The notes under the pieces were generated by a model. It made no database searches. It was given only the letters and a program-made list of their open reading frames with translations, and was not told the DNA's origin. 37,581 nucleotides of DNA from positions 1 through 37,581 of the forward strand of contig CALRIB010000001.1 of assembly GCA_943359705.1 (NCBI GenBank). Reading direction: 5' to 3'. Each line of letters begins with the position of its first letter. Position 1 is the stretch's first letter. Source of the stretch: Candidatus Nomurabacteria bacterium (GTDB lineage Bacteria; Patescibacteriota; Minisyncoccia; Phycocordibacterales; UBA2100). The position numbers and the translations under genes were made by a program. This document shows positions 14,305-21,039 of this stretch, in pieces.

Positions 14305-15221
14305 CGTGAAGCTCTGATGTCTTTCATTATGATGATATCGTCCTCGTGTTGCCCCGGCATCGTGGGGAGGTGAGTCTTGAGCGTAATTTTTACGTCCGTA
14401 CCCTCACCCTTGATCACGAGCGTCAGATTGCCTTCAGCGTCGGGGATACTGTTTTGTTCGCGCGCTTTTTCGATAAGTTTTTGGTAACTCTCAAGAACGT
14501 TTTCCTTGTCTCGTATGCCGAGTTCCCGCAGTGCGGGTTTGTCGAGCTTATCAAGCGTATCCTTCGCTTCGCTGTATGTTAAGACACCCTCAGCGTCGTT
14601 TTTCCCTGCTTCTTGGAACTGCGCATCGGATTTCACCTGCATTTTTTCCCAGAACTCTTCGCCCACCGATGTATCAACTGAAGTCGTCCCGCTCTCTATC
14701 ACCCCTTTCAATTTATACAGACCGGTAGATCGAAGTGAATTGGCCATATTCATGCGGCATAAAATCCAGCCACCCGGCGCTATTTGTTTAAGGAATTTCT
14801 CTCTCGGCAACACGTCCTTGTCGAGAACAACCGCAATATCGGCGCGTTCGGCAAGATGTTGGTGCGCCGGGTCGCCTTTGACGACGTTCTCGAACCCGCT
14901 TTTCTTTTTAAGCATATCCCGCTCCGAGCGTTTCTCCGTGAGGAAGGTGAAGTTGGGAATCGAATCGCCCTTCTTGAAAGCTCGCGTGATTGCCATGTTG
15001 CGCTCCGGATGAACGACATAGATAGAGAGATTCTCAGGGTCAATGCGGTCGAGGTGAAAGGTGCGTCGGAATGCGCGCATCGCCTTGATATCGGTGTGAT
15101 GCACTTCGAGATAGGTATCGCTCTTAAGGTCGCGTGAAAGCTCCTTCTCGAACAACTCCTCTTCGTCCGGAATCTTTTCTAGAGCGCCTACTCCCATCTC
15201 GCCGCCGTGAGCTTTTGTCAT
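14301..15221 (-). CDS. Hypothetical protein, possible degenerate Rossmann/methyltransferase fold
   Basis: A 306-residue soluble protein, not assigned to a family. The middle part alternates strands and helices: 'NLSIYVVHPERNMAITRAF', 'ADIAVVLDKDVLPREKFLKQIAPGGWILCRMN'. The last segment resembles the 'PGG-hydrophobic' strand of class I methyltransferases, but no SAM-binding glycine motif is seen. The C-terminal 'NLTLVIKGEGTDVKITLKTHLPT' looks like a beta hairpin. The start at 15221 (MTKAHGGEMG) is set by a TATACT box (15228-15233) ending 6 bases before it; the longer upstream frame would run through the promoter. Confidence 0.7.
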   Translation of the reverse strand: MTKAHGGEMGVGALEKIPDEEELFEKELSRDLKSDTYLEVHHTDIKAMRAFRRTFHLDRIDPENLSIYVVHPERNMAITRAFKKGDSIPNFTFLTEKRSERDMLKKKSGFENVVKGDPAHQHLAERADIAVVLDKDVLPREKFLKQIAPGGWILCRMNMANSLRSTGLYKLKGVIESGTTSVDTSVGEEFWEKMQVKSDAQFQEAGKNDAEGVLTYSEAKDTLDKLDKPALRELGIRDKENVLESYQKLIEKAREQNSIPDAEGNLTLVIKGEGTDVKITLKTHLPTMPGQHEDDIIIMKDIRASR

Positions 15222-15227
15222 GGCAAA

Positions 15228-15278
15228 AGTATAGCAAAATCGGACGAGAGTGTGCAGGAGAGATGGGTGTGGTTTAAT
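15228..15278. promoter_or_regulatory. Divergent leaderless promoters
   Basis: Minus strand: TGC-TATACT (15228-15233), 6 bases before the ATG at 15221. Plus strand: TGG-TTTAAT (15273-15278), 6 bases before the ATG at 15285. Both are extended -10 boxes with a TG one base upstream of the hexamer. Confidence 0.6.
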
Positions 15279-15284
15279 GTGCGG

Positions 15285-15824
15285 ATGCATCTCCGGCACG
15301 CGTTTCTTGTGGCAGTTGTTGTATGTATCGTCGCACTTGTTTTCATTAAACTCCCCGCGTTTCCCGCAAATCCTGCGACTGCGACGTCGACCCCGGCTAC
15401 TTCTATGCCGGTTGTCCAAGAAGAATCAACGACGACCGCCGCGGGCACGCCCCGCGTGCCCGCGGCACCCTTTCCCTCCGTGCAAATCGGCGGACAAACA
15501 GTGCACGTCACCATCGCCGACACACCCGACAAGCGTGAACAAGGTTTGAGCGGTCGCAAAGGCCTCGCGCCCGACGAAGGAATGCTCTTCGTTTTTCCCG
15601 GCGACGGCCAGTACGGCTTTTGGATGAAGGACATGCTCTTTTCGATTGATATTGTGTGGGTGTCGGCGAGCAGCACAGTCGTTGACATACAGGCGAATGT
15701 CTCTCCGGATACCTATCCGAGCGTGTTCCAGCCCAAAGCAGCGGCGCGCTATGTTTTGGAGCTCCCCGCCGGATTTGCCAAGCTTTACAACGTGCAAAAG
15801 GGGGGTGCCGTCGTGCTCCCATAA
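15285..15824 (+). CDS. DUF192 family exported protein
   Basis: A 179-residue protein. An N-terminal hydrophobic helix (residues 7-25) is followed by a Thr/Ala/Pro-rich linker to about residue 65 and then the DUF192 domain: 'VTIADTPDKREQGLSGRKGLAPDEGMLFVF', here in family order, 'YGFWMKDMLFSIDIVWV' and 'ARYVLELPAGFAKLYNV'. The family function is not established; it is usually secreted or membrane-anchored. The start at 15285 is set by TTTAAT ending 6 bases upstream; earlier in-frame starts overlap the divergent promoter. Confidence 0.88.
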   Translation: MHLRHAFLVAVVVCIVALVFIKLPAFPANPATATSTPATSMPVVQEESTTTAAGTPRVPAAPFPSVQIGGQTVHVTIADTPDKREQGLSGRKGLAPDEGMLFVFPGDGQYGFWMKDMLFSIDIVWVSASSTVVDIQANVSPDTYPSVFQPKAAARYVLELPAGFAKLYNVQKGGAVVLP

Positions 15825-15845
15825 AAACTTCATCGCAGCCGGCGG

Positions 15846-15865
15846 CCTGCCTGCCGGTAGGCAAG
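15846..15865. repeat. Degenerate copy of the 20-base palindrome
   Basis: CCTGCCTGCCGGTAGGCAAG matches the mutY-internal palindrome at 18 of 20 bases. It lies just after the DUF192 gene and could form an imperfect hairpin. Confidence 0.6.
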
Positions 15866-15908
15866 TTGTCCACACCTCCTTGTTCATTTCATTTTAAAAG
15901 TGCGGGGG

Positions 15909-15914
15909 TACAAT
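15909..15914 (+). promoter_or_regulatory. Candidate -10 box of the ribonucleotide reductase gene
   Basis: TACAAT, about 40 bases before the ATG at 15956. The leader has no clear Shine-Dalgarno. No NrdR box pair or cobalamin riboswitch was recognised. Confidence 0.4.
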
Positions 15915-15955
15915 GAATCTCCGCTTAGGGGTTTACCAAGATAACGTCAGTGCGC

Positions 15956-18319
15956 ATGACAAAATCTATCGCCACGCGAGTGGCACGTTCGAAGGGTCTC
16001 GGAGAAACGGCAAACGTCGGAGGGGATTCGGCCTTTCGCGTCTATAAAAAATATTTACCGCAGATTCAGAAACGATCGGGCGCCATCGTCCCGTTCGAAT
16101 TTTCAAAAATCGTGAGTGCCATCGAGAAATCGATGAAAGCCTCCAACGAGGGCTCGGCTGACGAGGCGGCAGTCGTCGGACACAAGGTCGCAGGCGAGAT
16201 GATGCGCATCGCCAAGACCTACAAAAACTTCCTCCCCACCGTCGAAGGCTGCCAGGACGAGGTCGAGCGCCAGCTCATCCTCTCCGACTACGTGGCGACC
16301 GCAAAAGCCTACATTTTGTACCGCGCGGAGCGGGCAAAAATCCGCAAAGAGCAGGGCGAAGTGCCTGAGCACGTCAAAAAGCTCACCGAAGAGAGCAAGA
16401 AATATTTCAAGAACAATCCGCTCGGTGAATTCGTCTACCTCCGCACCTACGCGCGCTGGATAGAGAGCGAGCAGCGCCGTGAGACGTGGATTGAGACAGT
16501 CGACCGCTACATCAATTTCATGAAAGAGAATCTCGGAGAAAAGATGACGAAGCGCGAGTACGCCGAAATTCGCGAGGCCATTCTCAAGCAAGAAGTCATG
16601 CCTTCGATGCGCGCGATGCAGTTTGCGGGCGCGCCGGCAAAAAAGTGCAACACCTGTTTTTACAACTGCTCGTTCACCGCACCCGTGAAGCTCGAAGACT
16701 TCGCCGAGATTATGTACCTCTCCATGCAGGGATGCGGCGTGGGATACGCGGTGGAGAGCCAAAACATCCAGCAACTGCCGCAAATAGGCAAGCAGACGGG
16801 CGACAAACTCACGACACACATTGTGCAGGACACCAAAGAAGGTTGGTGCGACGCGCTCACGCTCGGACTCAAGACCTGGTACGCGGGCAAGGACATCGAA
16901 TTCGATTTCTCCATGATCCGCCCCGCTGGCGCACGCCTGAAGACGATGGGAGGCAAAGCATCCGGCCCCGAGCCGCTTCGTTCGCTTCTCGCTTTTGCCC
17001 GCGAGCGCATTTTGCGTCGCCAGGGTAGGCGCCTGCGCAACATCGACGCGCACGACATCATCTGCAAAATAGGTGAGTGCGTAGTCGCCGGAGGAGTGCG
17101 CCGCACGGCCATGATCTCGCTCTCCGACCTCGACGACGTCGAGATCCGTGACGCCAAGAAAGGTCAATTCTTTCTCACCGACCCGTACCGCTCCGTGGCC
17201 AACAACTCCGCCGTATATGAGGTCAAGCCGACCAACGCCGAACTGATGGACGAGTGGGTGGCTCTCATGAAAAGCGGCACCGGCGAGCGCGGTATCTTTA
17301 ACCGCGGAAGCCTTGAGAAGACGATGCCTGAGCGCCGCCAAAAATTGCTCCAGAAGAAGTACGGCAAGAAAACCAATTTCATCGGCCAGGTGGGCACCAA
17401 CCCCTGCGGCGAAATCATTCTGCAATCCAAACAATTTTGCAATCTCTCCGAGGTGATTGCCCGCGCTGACGACACCGAGAAAACGCTGCTCCGCAAAGCG
17501 AAGCTAGCCACGCTTCTCGGCACCTACCAGTCCACGCTCACCAAATTCAACTACATCTCAAAAGAGTGGACCGACAACTGCGAACAGGAGCGCCTGCTCG
17601 GCGTATCCATCACCGGTCAGTGGGACTCTCCCGCAGTACGTGAACCGAAGACGATGCGCAAAATGCGCGCGGTCGCCATCAAGACCAACGCGGATTACGC
17701 CAAGCGCTTTGGTGTACCGGTCTCGAGTTCCATCACCTGCGTGAAGCCTTCGGGCACCGTCTCGCAGACCTTCGACTGCTCATCCGGTATTCACCCGCGC
17801 CACTCCCAGTACTACATCCGCCGTGTCCGCATTTCCGCTACCGACTCGCTCTACAAAATGATGCGCGACCAGGGCGTGCAGGCGCATCCGGAAGTGGGGC
17901 AGAACCCGGACGAGGCCACGACCTTCGTCTTGGAGTTCCCGGTCAAAGCTCCGGCCGGCTCGGTCTTCAAGAACGACCTCACTGCCATCGAGCAGCTTGA
18001 ATACTGGAAGCGCGTCAAATTGAATTTCACCGAACACAATCCTTCAGCCACCATCTCGGTCGGGGAAGAGGAGTGGGTGCAGTGCGTGGCCTGGATCTCC
18101 GACAACTGGGACATCATCGGCGGTCTCTCCTTCCTTCCGCGCGAAAATCATGTCTACCGCTTGGCACCGTACGAGGCTATCGACAAAAAGACGTACGAAA
18201 CCCTCGCCGCAAAGTTCCCGGTCATCGACTACTCCAAGCTCGTCATCTACGAGCGCACCGACGAGACCGAACAGAAAAAGGAACTAGCATGTGCCGGAGG
18301 TACGTGCGAAATAGTTTAG
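15956..18319 (+). CDS. nrdJ: Adenosylcobalamin-dependent (class II) ribonucleotide reductase
   Basis: A 787-residue enzyme making deoxyribonucleotides with coenzyme B12 as radical source. An ATP-cone domain is at about residues 25-120 ('SGAIVPFEFSKIVSAIEKS'). The catalytic core has YNCSF (redox cysteine), NPCGEI with Asn482, thiyl Cys484 and Glu486, and the partner Cys495 eleven residues later, the same spacing as in the Lactobacillus triphosphate reductase. The tail has CAGGTC (Cys779, Cys784), the shuttle cysteine pair. It resembles the monomeric RTPR type. The ATG at 15956 is preferred to a GTG two codons upstream. No B12 synthesis gene is in the window. A strong terminator follows. Confidence 0.95.
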   Translation: MTKSIATRVARSKGLGETANVGGDSAFRVYKKYLPQIQKRSGAIVPFEFSKIVSAIEKSMKASNEGSADEAAVVGHKVAGEMMRIAKTYKNFLPTVEGCQDEVERQLILSDYVATAKAYILYRAERAKIRKEQGEVPEHVKKLTEESKKYFKNNPLGEFVYLRTYARWIESEQRRETWIETVDRYINFMKENLGEKMTKREYAEIREAILKQEVMPSMRAMQFAGAPAKKCNTCFYNCSFTAPVKLEDFAEIMYLSMQGCGVGYAVESQNIQQLPQIGKQTGDKLTTHIVQDTKEGWCDALTLGLKTWYAGKDIEFDFSMIRPAGARLKTMGGKASGPEPLRSLLAFARERILRRQGRRLRNIDAHDIICKIGECVVAGGVRRTAMISLSDLDDVEIRDAKKGQFFLTDPYRSVANNSAVYEVKPTNAELMDEWVALMKSGTGERGIFNRGSLEKTMPERRQKLLQKKYGKKTNFIGQVGTNPCGEIILQSKQFCNLSEVIARADDTEKTLLRKAKLATLLGTYQSTLTKFNYISKEWTDNCEQERLLGVSITGQWDSPAVREPKTMRKMRAVAIKTNADYAKRFGVPVSSSITCVKPSGTVSQTFDCSSGIHPRHSQYYIRRVRISATDSLYKMMRDQGVQAHPEVGQNPDEATTFVLEFPVKAPAGSVFKNDLTAIEQLEYWKRVKLNFTEHNPSATISVGEEEWVQCVAWISDNWDIIGGLSFLPRENHVYRLAPYEAIDKKTYETLAAKFPVIDYSKLVIYERTDETEQKKELACAGGTCEIV

Positions 18320-18332
18320 TCTGAATACAAAT

Positions 18333-18359
18333 AAAAAAGCCCCGGTCCGGGGCTTTTTT
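18333..18359. terminator. Bidirectional rho-independent terminator
   Basis: Six A, a GCCCC/GGGGC stem (extendable by GG/CC) and six T. It serves nrdJ on the plus strand and the convergent small gene at 18372 on the minus strand. Confidence 0.9.
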
Positions 18360-18371
18360 ATTTGGCGCGCA

Positions 18372-18680
18372 TCACTCCTTAAAATATCGATCAAGAAAAT
18401 CTTGCAAGGCGAGTGGTGTTCCTGCCGCCGCAATGGCCTGTTCATTTACCGTGTCAGCAAACAGCTGTGCGAATTCGGCAGATGCGGCGCTTATCGCAAT
18501 GCGCGCGGTGTTCTCGTCTTTCAAAAGTTCCGGATTATTAGTTTGGAGATGTTGTAAAGCTGCGGAGGTAACCAGTTTCGTAATTTGTTCGAATGTCGGC
18601 TTCAGCTGCTCCGAAATTTGTTCTTGTTTCAGCTCTTGGCGCGAGCGAAATTTACTAACGTTTCCGATTTCATCAATCAT
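18372..18680 (-). CDS. Small hypothetical helical protein
   Basis: A 102-residue soluble protein, almost entirely helical and rich in Gln, Glu and Ala (KQEQISEQLKPTFEQITKLV and on). No family recognised. A promoter is visible on the minus strand: TTGCTA, 16 bases, TAGCAT (18687-18692), which ends 6 bases before the ATG, so the mRNA is predicted leaderless. It lies between the shared terminator and the flavoprotein gene and has its own promoter in the 36-base gap. Confidence 0.65.
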   Translation of the reverse strand: MIDEIGNVSKFRSRQELKQEQISEQLKPTFEQITKLVTSAALQHLQTNNPELLKDENTARIAISAASAEFAQLFADTVNEQAIAAAGTPLALQDFLDRYFKE

Positions 18681-18716
18681 ACGGAAATGCTACGGTAAAT
18701 AACATATTTAGCAAAC

Positions 18717-19976
18717 TTAGGCAGCTGCGGCTGTTCCCGCCACGAATCCCGTGGTCCAGCAGATCTGGAGGCTGTAGCCACCTGACGGTCGGTCGATGTT
18801 GAGCAGGTCGCCGACAATGTACAGATTTGAGTATTTGAGCGAGCGCATTGTTTTGAAATCAATTTCTTCGAGTGAGACACCGCCGGAGGTAATGATTGCC
18901 TTATCGAGTCCAAGCAGTCCTTTCACTTCGAGCTTGAGCGCTTTCAAGAGTTTCGCGAGCCGGATACGCTCTTCGCGCTTTATGCTGTTGCAGGATGTTT
19001 CCGGTTTTATATCAGCAAGTTCTAAAAGAATAGGGACCAATGCGGGTGGCACAAGCCCGGTCAAACTGTTGCGTATCATTTTCTTGTCGTTCGCTTTAAA
19101 AATCTCTTGCAAACGTGCGTTCACTTTTTCTGGGCCTTCAGTGGAAAGAAGATCGAGCTCGATAACCACCTCACCGTATTTTAAAAGTTCTCCGATATCG
19201 CGACTAGCGTTCAAAATCCCAGGACCGGAGAGCCCGACATGAGTGAAAAGAATTTTTCCGATCCGCGAATCCTGCTTCGCGCCATTTTGATACAGAGTGA
19301 TTTTCACATTTTGCATACTTACGCCAGCTGCGCGTTTGACCCACGAGTCTTTAACTGCGACCGGCACGAGAGCACCTTCTGTGTCTGAGACCGTGTGACC
19401 GAGTTTCTTCAAGAACGCGAATCCGTCGCCGGTCGAACCGGTCTCGGGGCGTGAGATGCCGCCGGTGGCAAAGATAAATGATTTGGCTCGGATTTCCTTT
19501 TTGTTTTTCAAAATGACCTTCTCAATCACGTTGCCGTTCGCAACAACATCCACAACAGGGGAGTTGGAAAGAATCGTGACGCTGCCTGCTTTCAGGTATT
19601 CAACCAGTACGTCCCAGACAGATTGAGCTGTGTTGGAGGCGGGGAAAACCCGCTTCTCAGCCTCTTCTTTAGTGAGCATCGCGCGTGAGTGAAAGAATTC
19701 GAGCGTATTTTCTACGTTCCATTGCGCGAACGGAGAGGCAAGGAATTTCCCGCCGTCTTTGAATTTGGCGAGCAACTTCCTATTGTCCGGCTCGTTGTTG
19801 GTCACGTTGCACCGCCCGCCTCCGGTGATGAGAAGTTTTTTACCAAGTCCTGCGTTCTTTTCTATCAAAACGACTTTCGCTCCAAGTTCTGCTGCTCGTC
19901 CTGCCGCCATCATACCGGCGGGTCCGCCACCGATCACGGCAACGTCCCAAACTATATTTGCATCCAAATTCTTCAT
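18717..19976 (-). CDS. BaiN/HI0933-family FAD-dependent oxidoreductase
   Basis: A 419-residue flavoprotein. The N-terminal FAD-binding motif GGGPAG (residues 16-21) is followed by the family-specific 'GLGKKLLITGGGRCNVTN' and by 'ATGGISRPETGSTGDGFAFLKKLGH'. The C-terminal 'YSNLYIVGDLLNIDRPSGGYSLQICWTTG' is also diagnostic. The exact substrate is unknown; family members are annotated as NAD(P)/FAD-dependent oxidoreductases. The ATG at 19976 is favoured over upstream ones because TACTAT (19984-19989) ends 7 bases before it. Confidence 0.9.
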   Translation of the reverse strand: MKNLDANIVWDVAVIGGGPAGMMAAGRAAELGAKVVLIEKNAGLGKKLLITGGGRCNVTNNEPDNRKLLAKFKDGGKFLASPFAQWNVENTLEFFHSRAMLTKEEAEKRVFPASNTAQSVWDVLVEYLKAGSVTILSNSPVVDVVANGNVIEKVILKNKKEIRAKSFIFATGGISRPETGSTGDGFAFLKKLGHTVSDTEGALVPVAVKDSWVKRAAGVSMQNVKITLYQNGAKQDSRIGKILFTHVGLSGPGILNASRDIGELLKYGEVVIELDLLSTEGPEKVNARLQEIFKANDKKMIRNSLTGLVPPALVPILLELADIKPETSCNSIKREERIRLAKLLKALKLEVKGLLGLDKAIITSGGVSLEEIDFKTMRSLKYSNLYIVGDLLNIDRPSGGYSLQICWTTGFVAGTAAAA

Positions 19977-20009
19977 TGCGGGCATAGTAGCACTAGTAAT
20001 AAATGAAAG

Positions 20010-20059
20010 GCCCGACAAGTGATTGGTAGGCTCGGGCCCCTCATCATTTCTTGTCGGGC
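20010..20059 (-). terminator. Long-loop hairpin terminator after the 20061 gene
   Basis: A 10-base-pair perfect stem (GCCCGACAAG at 20010-20019 with CTTGTCGGGC at 20050-20059) enclosing 30 bases. On the minus strand it begins 2 bases after the stop and is followed by CTTTCATTTATT. Confidence 0.65.
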
Positions 20060-20060
20060 G

Positions 20061-20525
20061 TTATGCGTTACGCTCCTCGAGGCTGCGCAGGTAAATCCAG
20101 ATTACCAGGTCGGTTAGCGCGCGGAGTCGCAAGCGCGCACCGTCGCGAGTCATGACGACGTTGAGCGTGTCTCGCCATACTTTCTTCGGCTCTTTGCACT
20201 CACCGGTATACGCGAAGGTTTTTCGGTTCACGTCCAGCGTCTGGTGAGCCACGCAGGGAAGGATGATTTTCTGCGGTTGGTGCCCCTTGGTCTTAGCGGG
20301 CACCATGACGGCAATCAGCAGCGAGGCTGTGACCTTAAGCCGTCCGTCCTTTTGGCCGCATGCCTCGACGAGTCCGATATCGGCCTTCGCCTGGATGCAT
20401 TGCAGGTTGTGCTGACGGAGATAGGTGAGGATGCGCTGCGCATCCTCATAGATGTCGATCTTAGTAGCGTGAGCTGGAATGCAGGCAAAAGCCCACACCA
20501 GCGCGCACAGAACGTACTTCATCAT
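20061..20525 (-). CDS. Small exported protein of unknown function (orphan)
   Basis: A 154-residue protein. A signal peptide is visible (MMKYVLCALVWAFACIPAHA, cut before TKIDIY). The mature part has four cysteines, consistent with two disulfides. The start ATGATG at 20525 has GAGGTG six bases upstream; longer in-frame starts have none. Its promoter (TTGCAT, 17 bases, GATAAT) is back to back with that of the RNase P RNA. A hairpin terminator follows. No family recognised. Confidence 0.65.
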   Translation of the reverse strand: MMKYVLCALVWAFACIPAHATKIDIYEDAQRILTYLRQHNLQCIQAKADIGLVEACGQKDGRLKVTASLLIAVMVPAKTKGHQPQKIILPCVAHQTLDVNRKTFAYTGECKEPKKVWRDTLNVVMTRDGARLRLRALTDLVIWIYLRSLEERNA

Positions 20526-20559
20526 GTTGGCACCTCGTGCTTCGTGATCAACTAGGTAG

Positions 20560-20600
20560 ATTATCCAACATTTGTAGCAGTAATGCAAGTGTGGTAAAGT
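20560..20600. promoter_or_regulatory. Overlapping divergent promoters (20061 gene and rnpB)
   Basis: Minus strand: TTGCAT (20583-20588), 17-base spacer, GATAAT (20560-20565). Plus strand: TTGTAG (20572-20577), 17-base spacer, TAAAGT (20595-20600) with an upstream TGG. The two occupy the same 41 bases, so they may compete. Confidence 0.65.
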
Positions 20601-20602
20601 AC

Positions 20603-20989
20603 ACATCTGCGCTAGGCAGTCGCGGTGGGTCGCAAGACTCACTGAGGAAAGTCCGGACACGCCCCGGCACTTTCTAGAATCTGTAGTTCGGGTTTTAGAA
20701 AGTGCCGGGAGAACGGTAGCGGGTAACGCCCGCCTGGGTAATCCAAGGGATGAGAACAGAGACGCTCAAGCCGAGAGGCGAGAGCCCCGCAAGGGTGAAC
20801 TTCATGGAAACATGAAGGTGCAACGGCACAATTCCTACCCGCGTGCAAGGTCGTGCTCGAGCGTGCCGCCCTGAGGTTGATAGGTTCGAACTCACAGCGG
20901 CATGATCGAGAGAACCGCTTGAGGTAGTTGGCAACAACTATCCTAGATAAATGACCGCCCTCGACAGAATCCGGCTCATGGTGCAGATG
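20603..20989 (+). ncRNA. rnpB: RNase P RNA
   Basis: Catalytic RNA that matures tRNA 5' ends. Conserved blocks: GAGGAAAGTCCGGAC (from 20642), the GGGTAA and GGTGAA-type segments, and ACAGAATCCGGCT (from 20964) near the 3' end. The ends are placed by helix P1: CATCTGCGC at 20603-20611 pairs with GTGCAGATG at 20981-20989. Length (about 387 bases) is normal for a bacterial type A RNA. The 3' block reads AATCCGG where AACCCGG is usual. Confidence 0.95.
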
Positions 20990-21015
20990 AAAAAGGACCC
21001 GAAAGGGTCCTTTTT
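20990..21015 (+). terminator. rnpB terminator
   Basis: AAAAAGGACCC and GGGTCCTTTTT pair perfectly around a GAAA tetraloop. Confidence 0.92.
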
Positions 21016-21039
21016 CTCATGTGATATACTCGAAAAAAT

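Noticed and set aside
15846..15865. Terminator of the DUF192 gene
   Set aside because: The stem is imperfect and no T tract follows; similarity to the mutY palindrome explains it better, though a weak termination role is possible.
16103..17434. 443-codon open frame antisense to nrdJ
   Set aside because: It is a shadow of the strongly conserved nrdJ frame; no family resemblance, no start signals.
15956..18319. Intein or self-splicing intron in nrdJ
   Set aside because: The reading frame and motif spacing (NPCGEI to the second cysteine) are continuous with no insertion.
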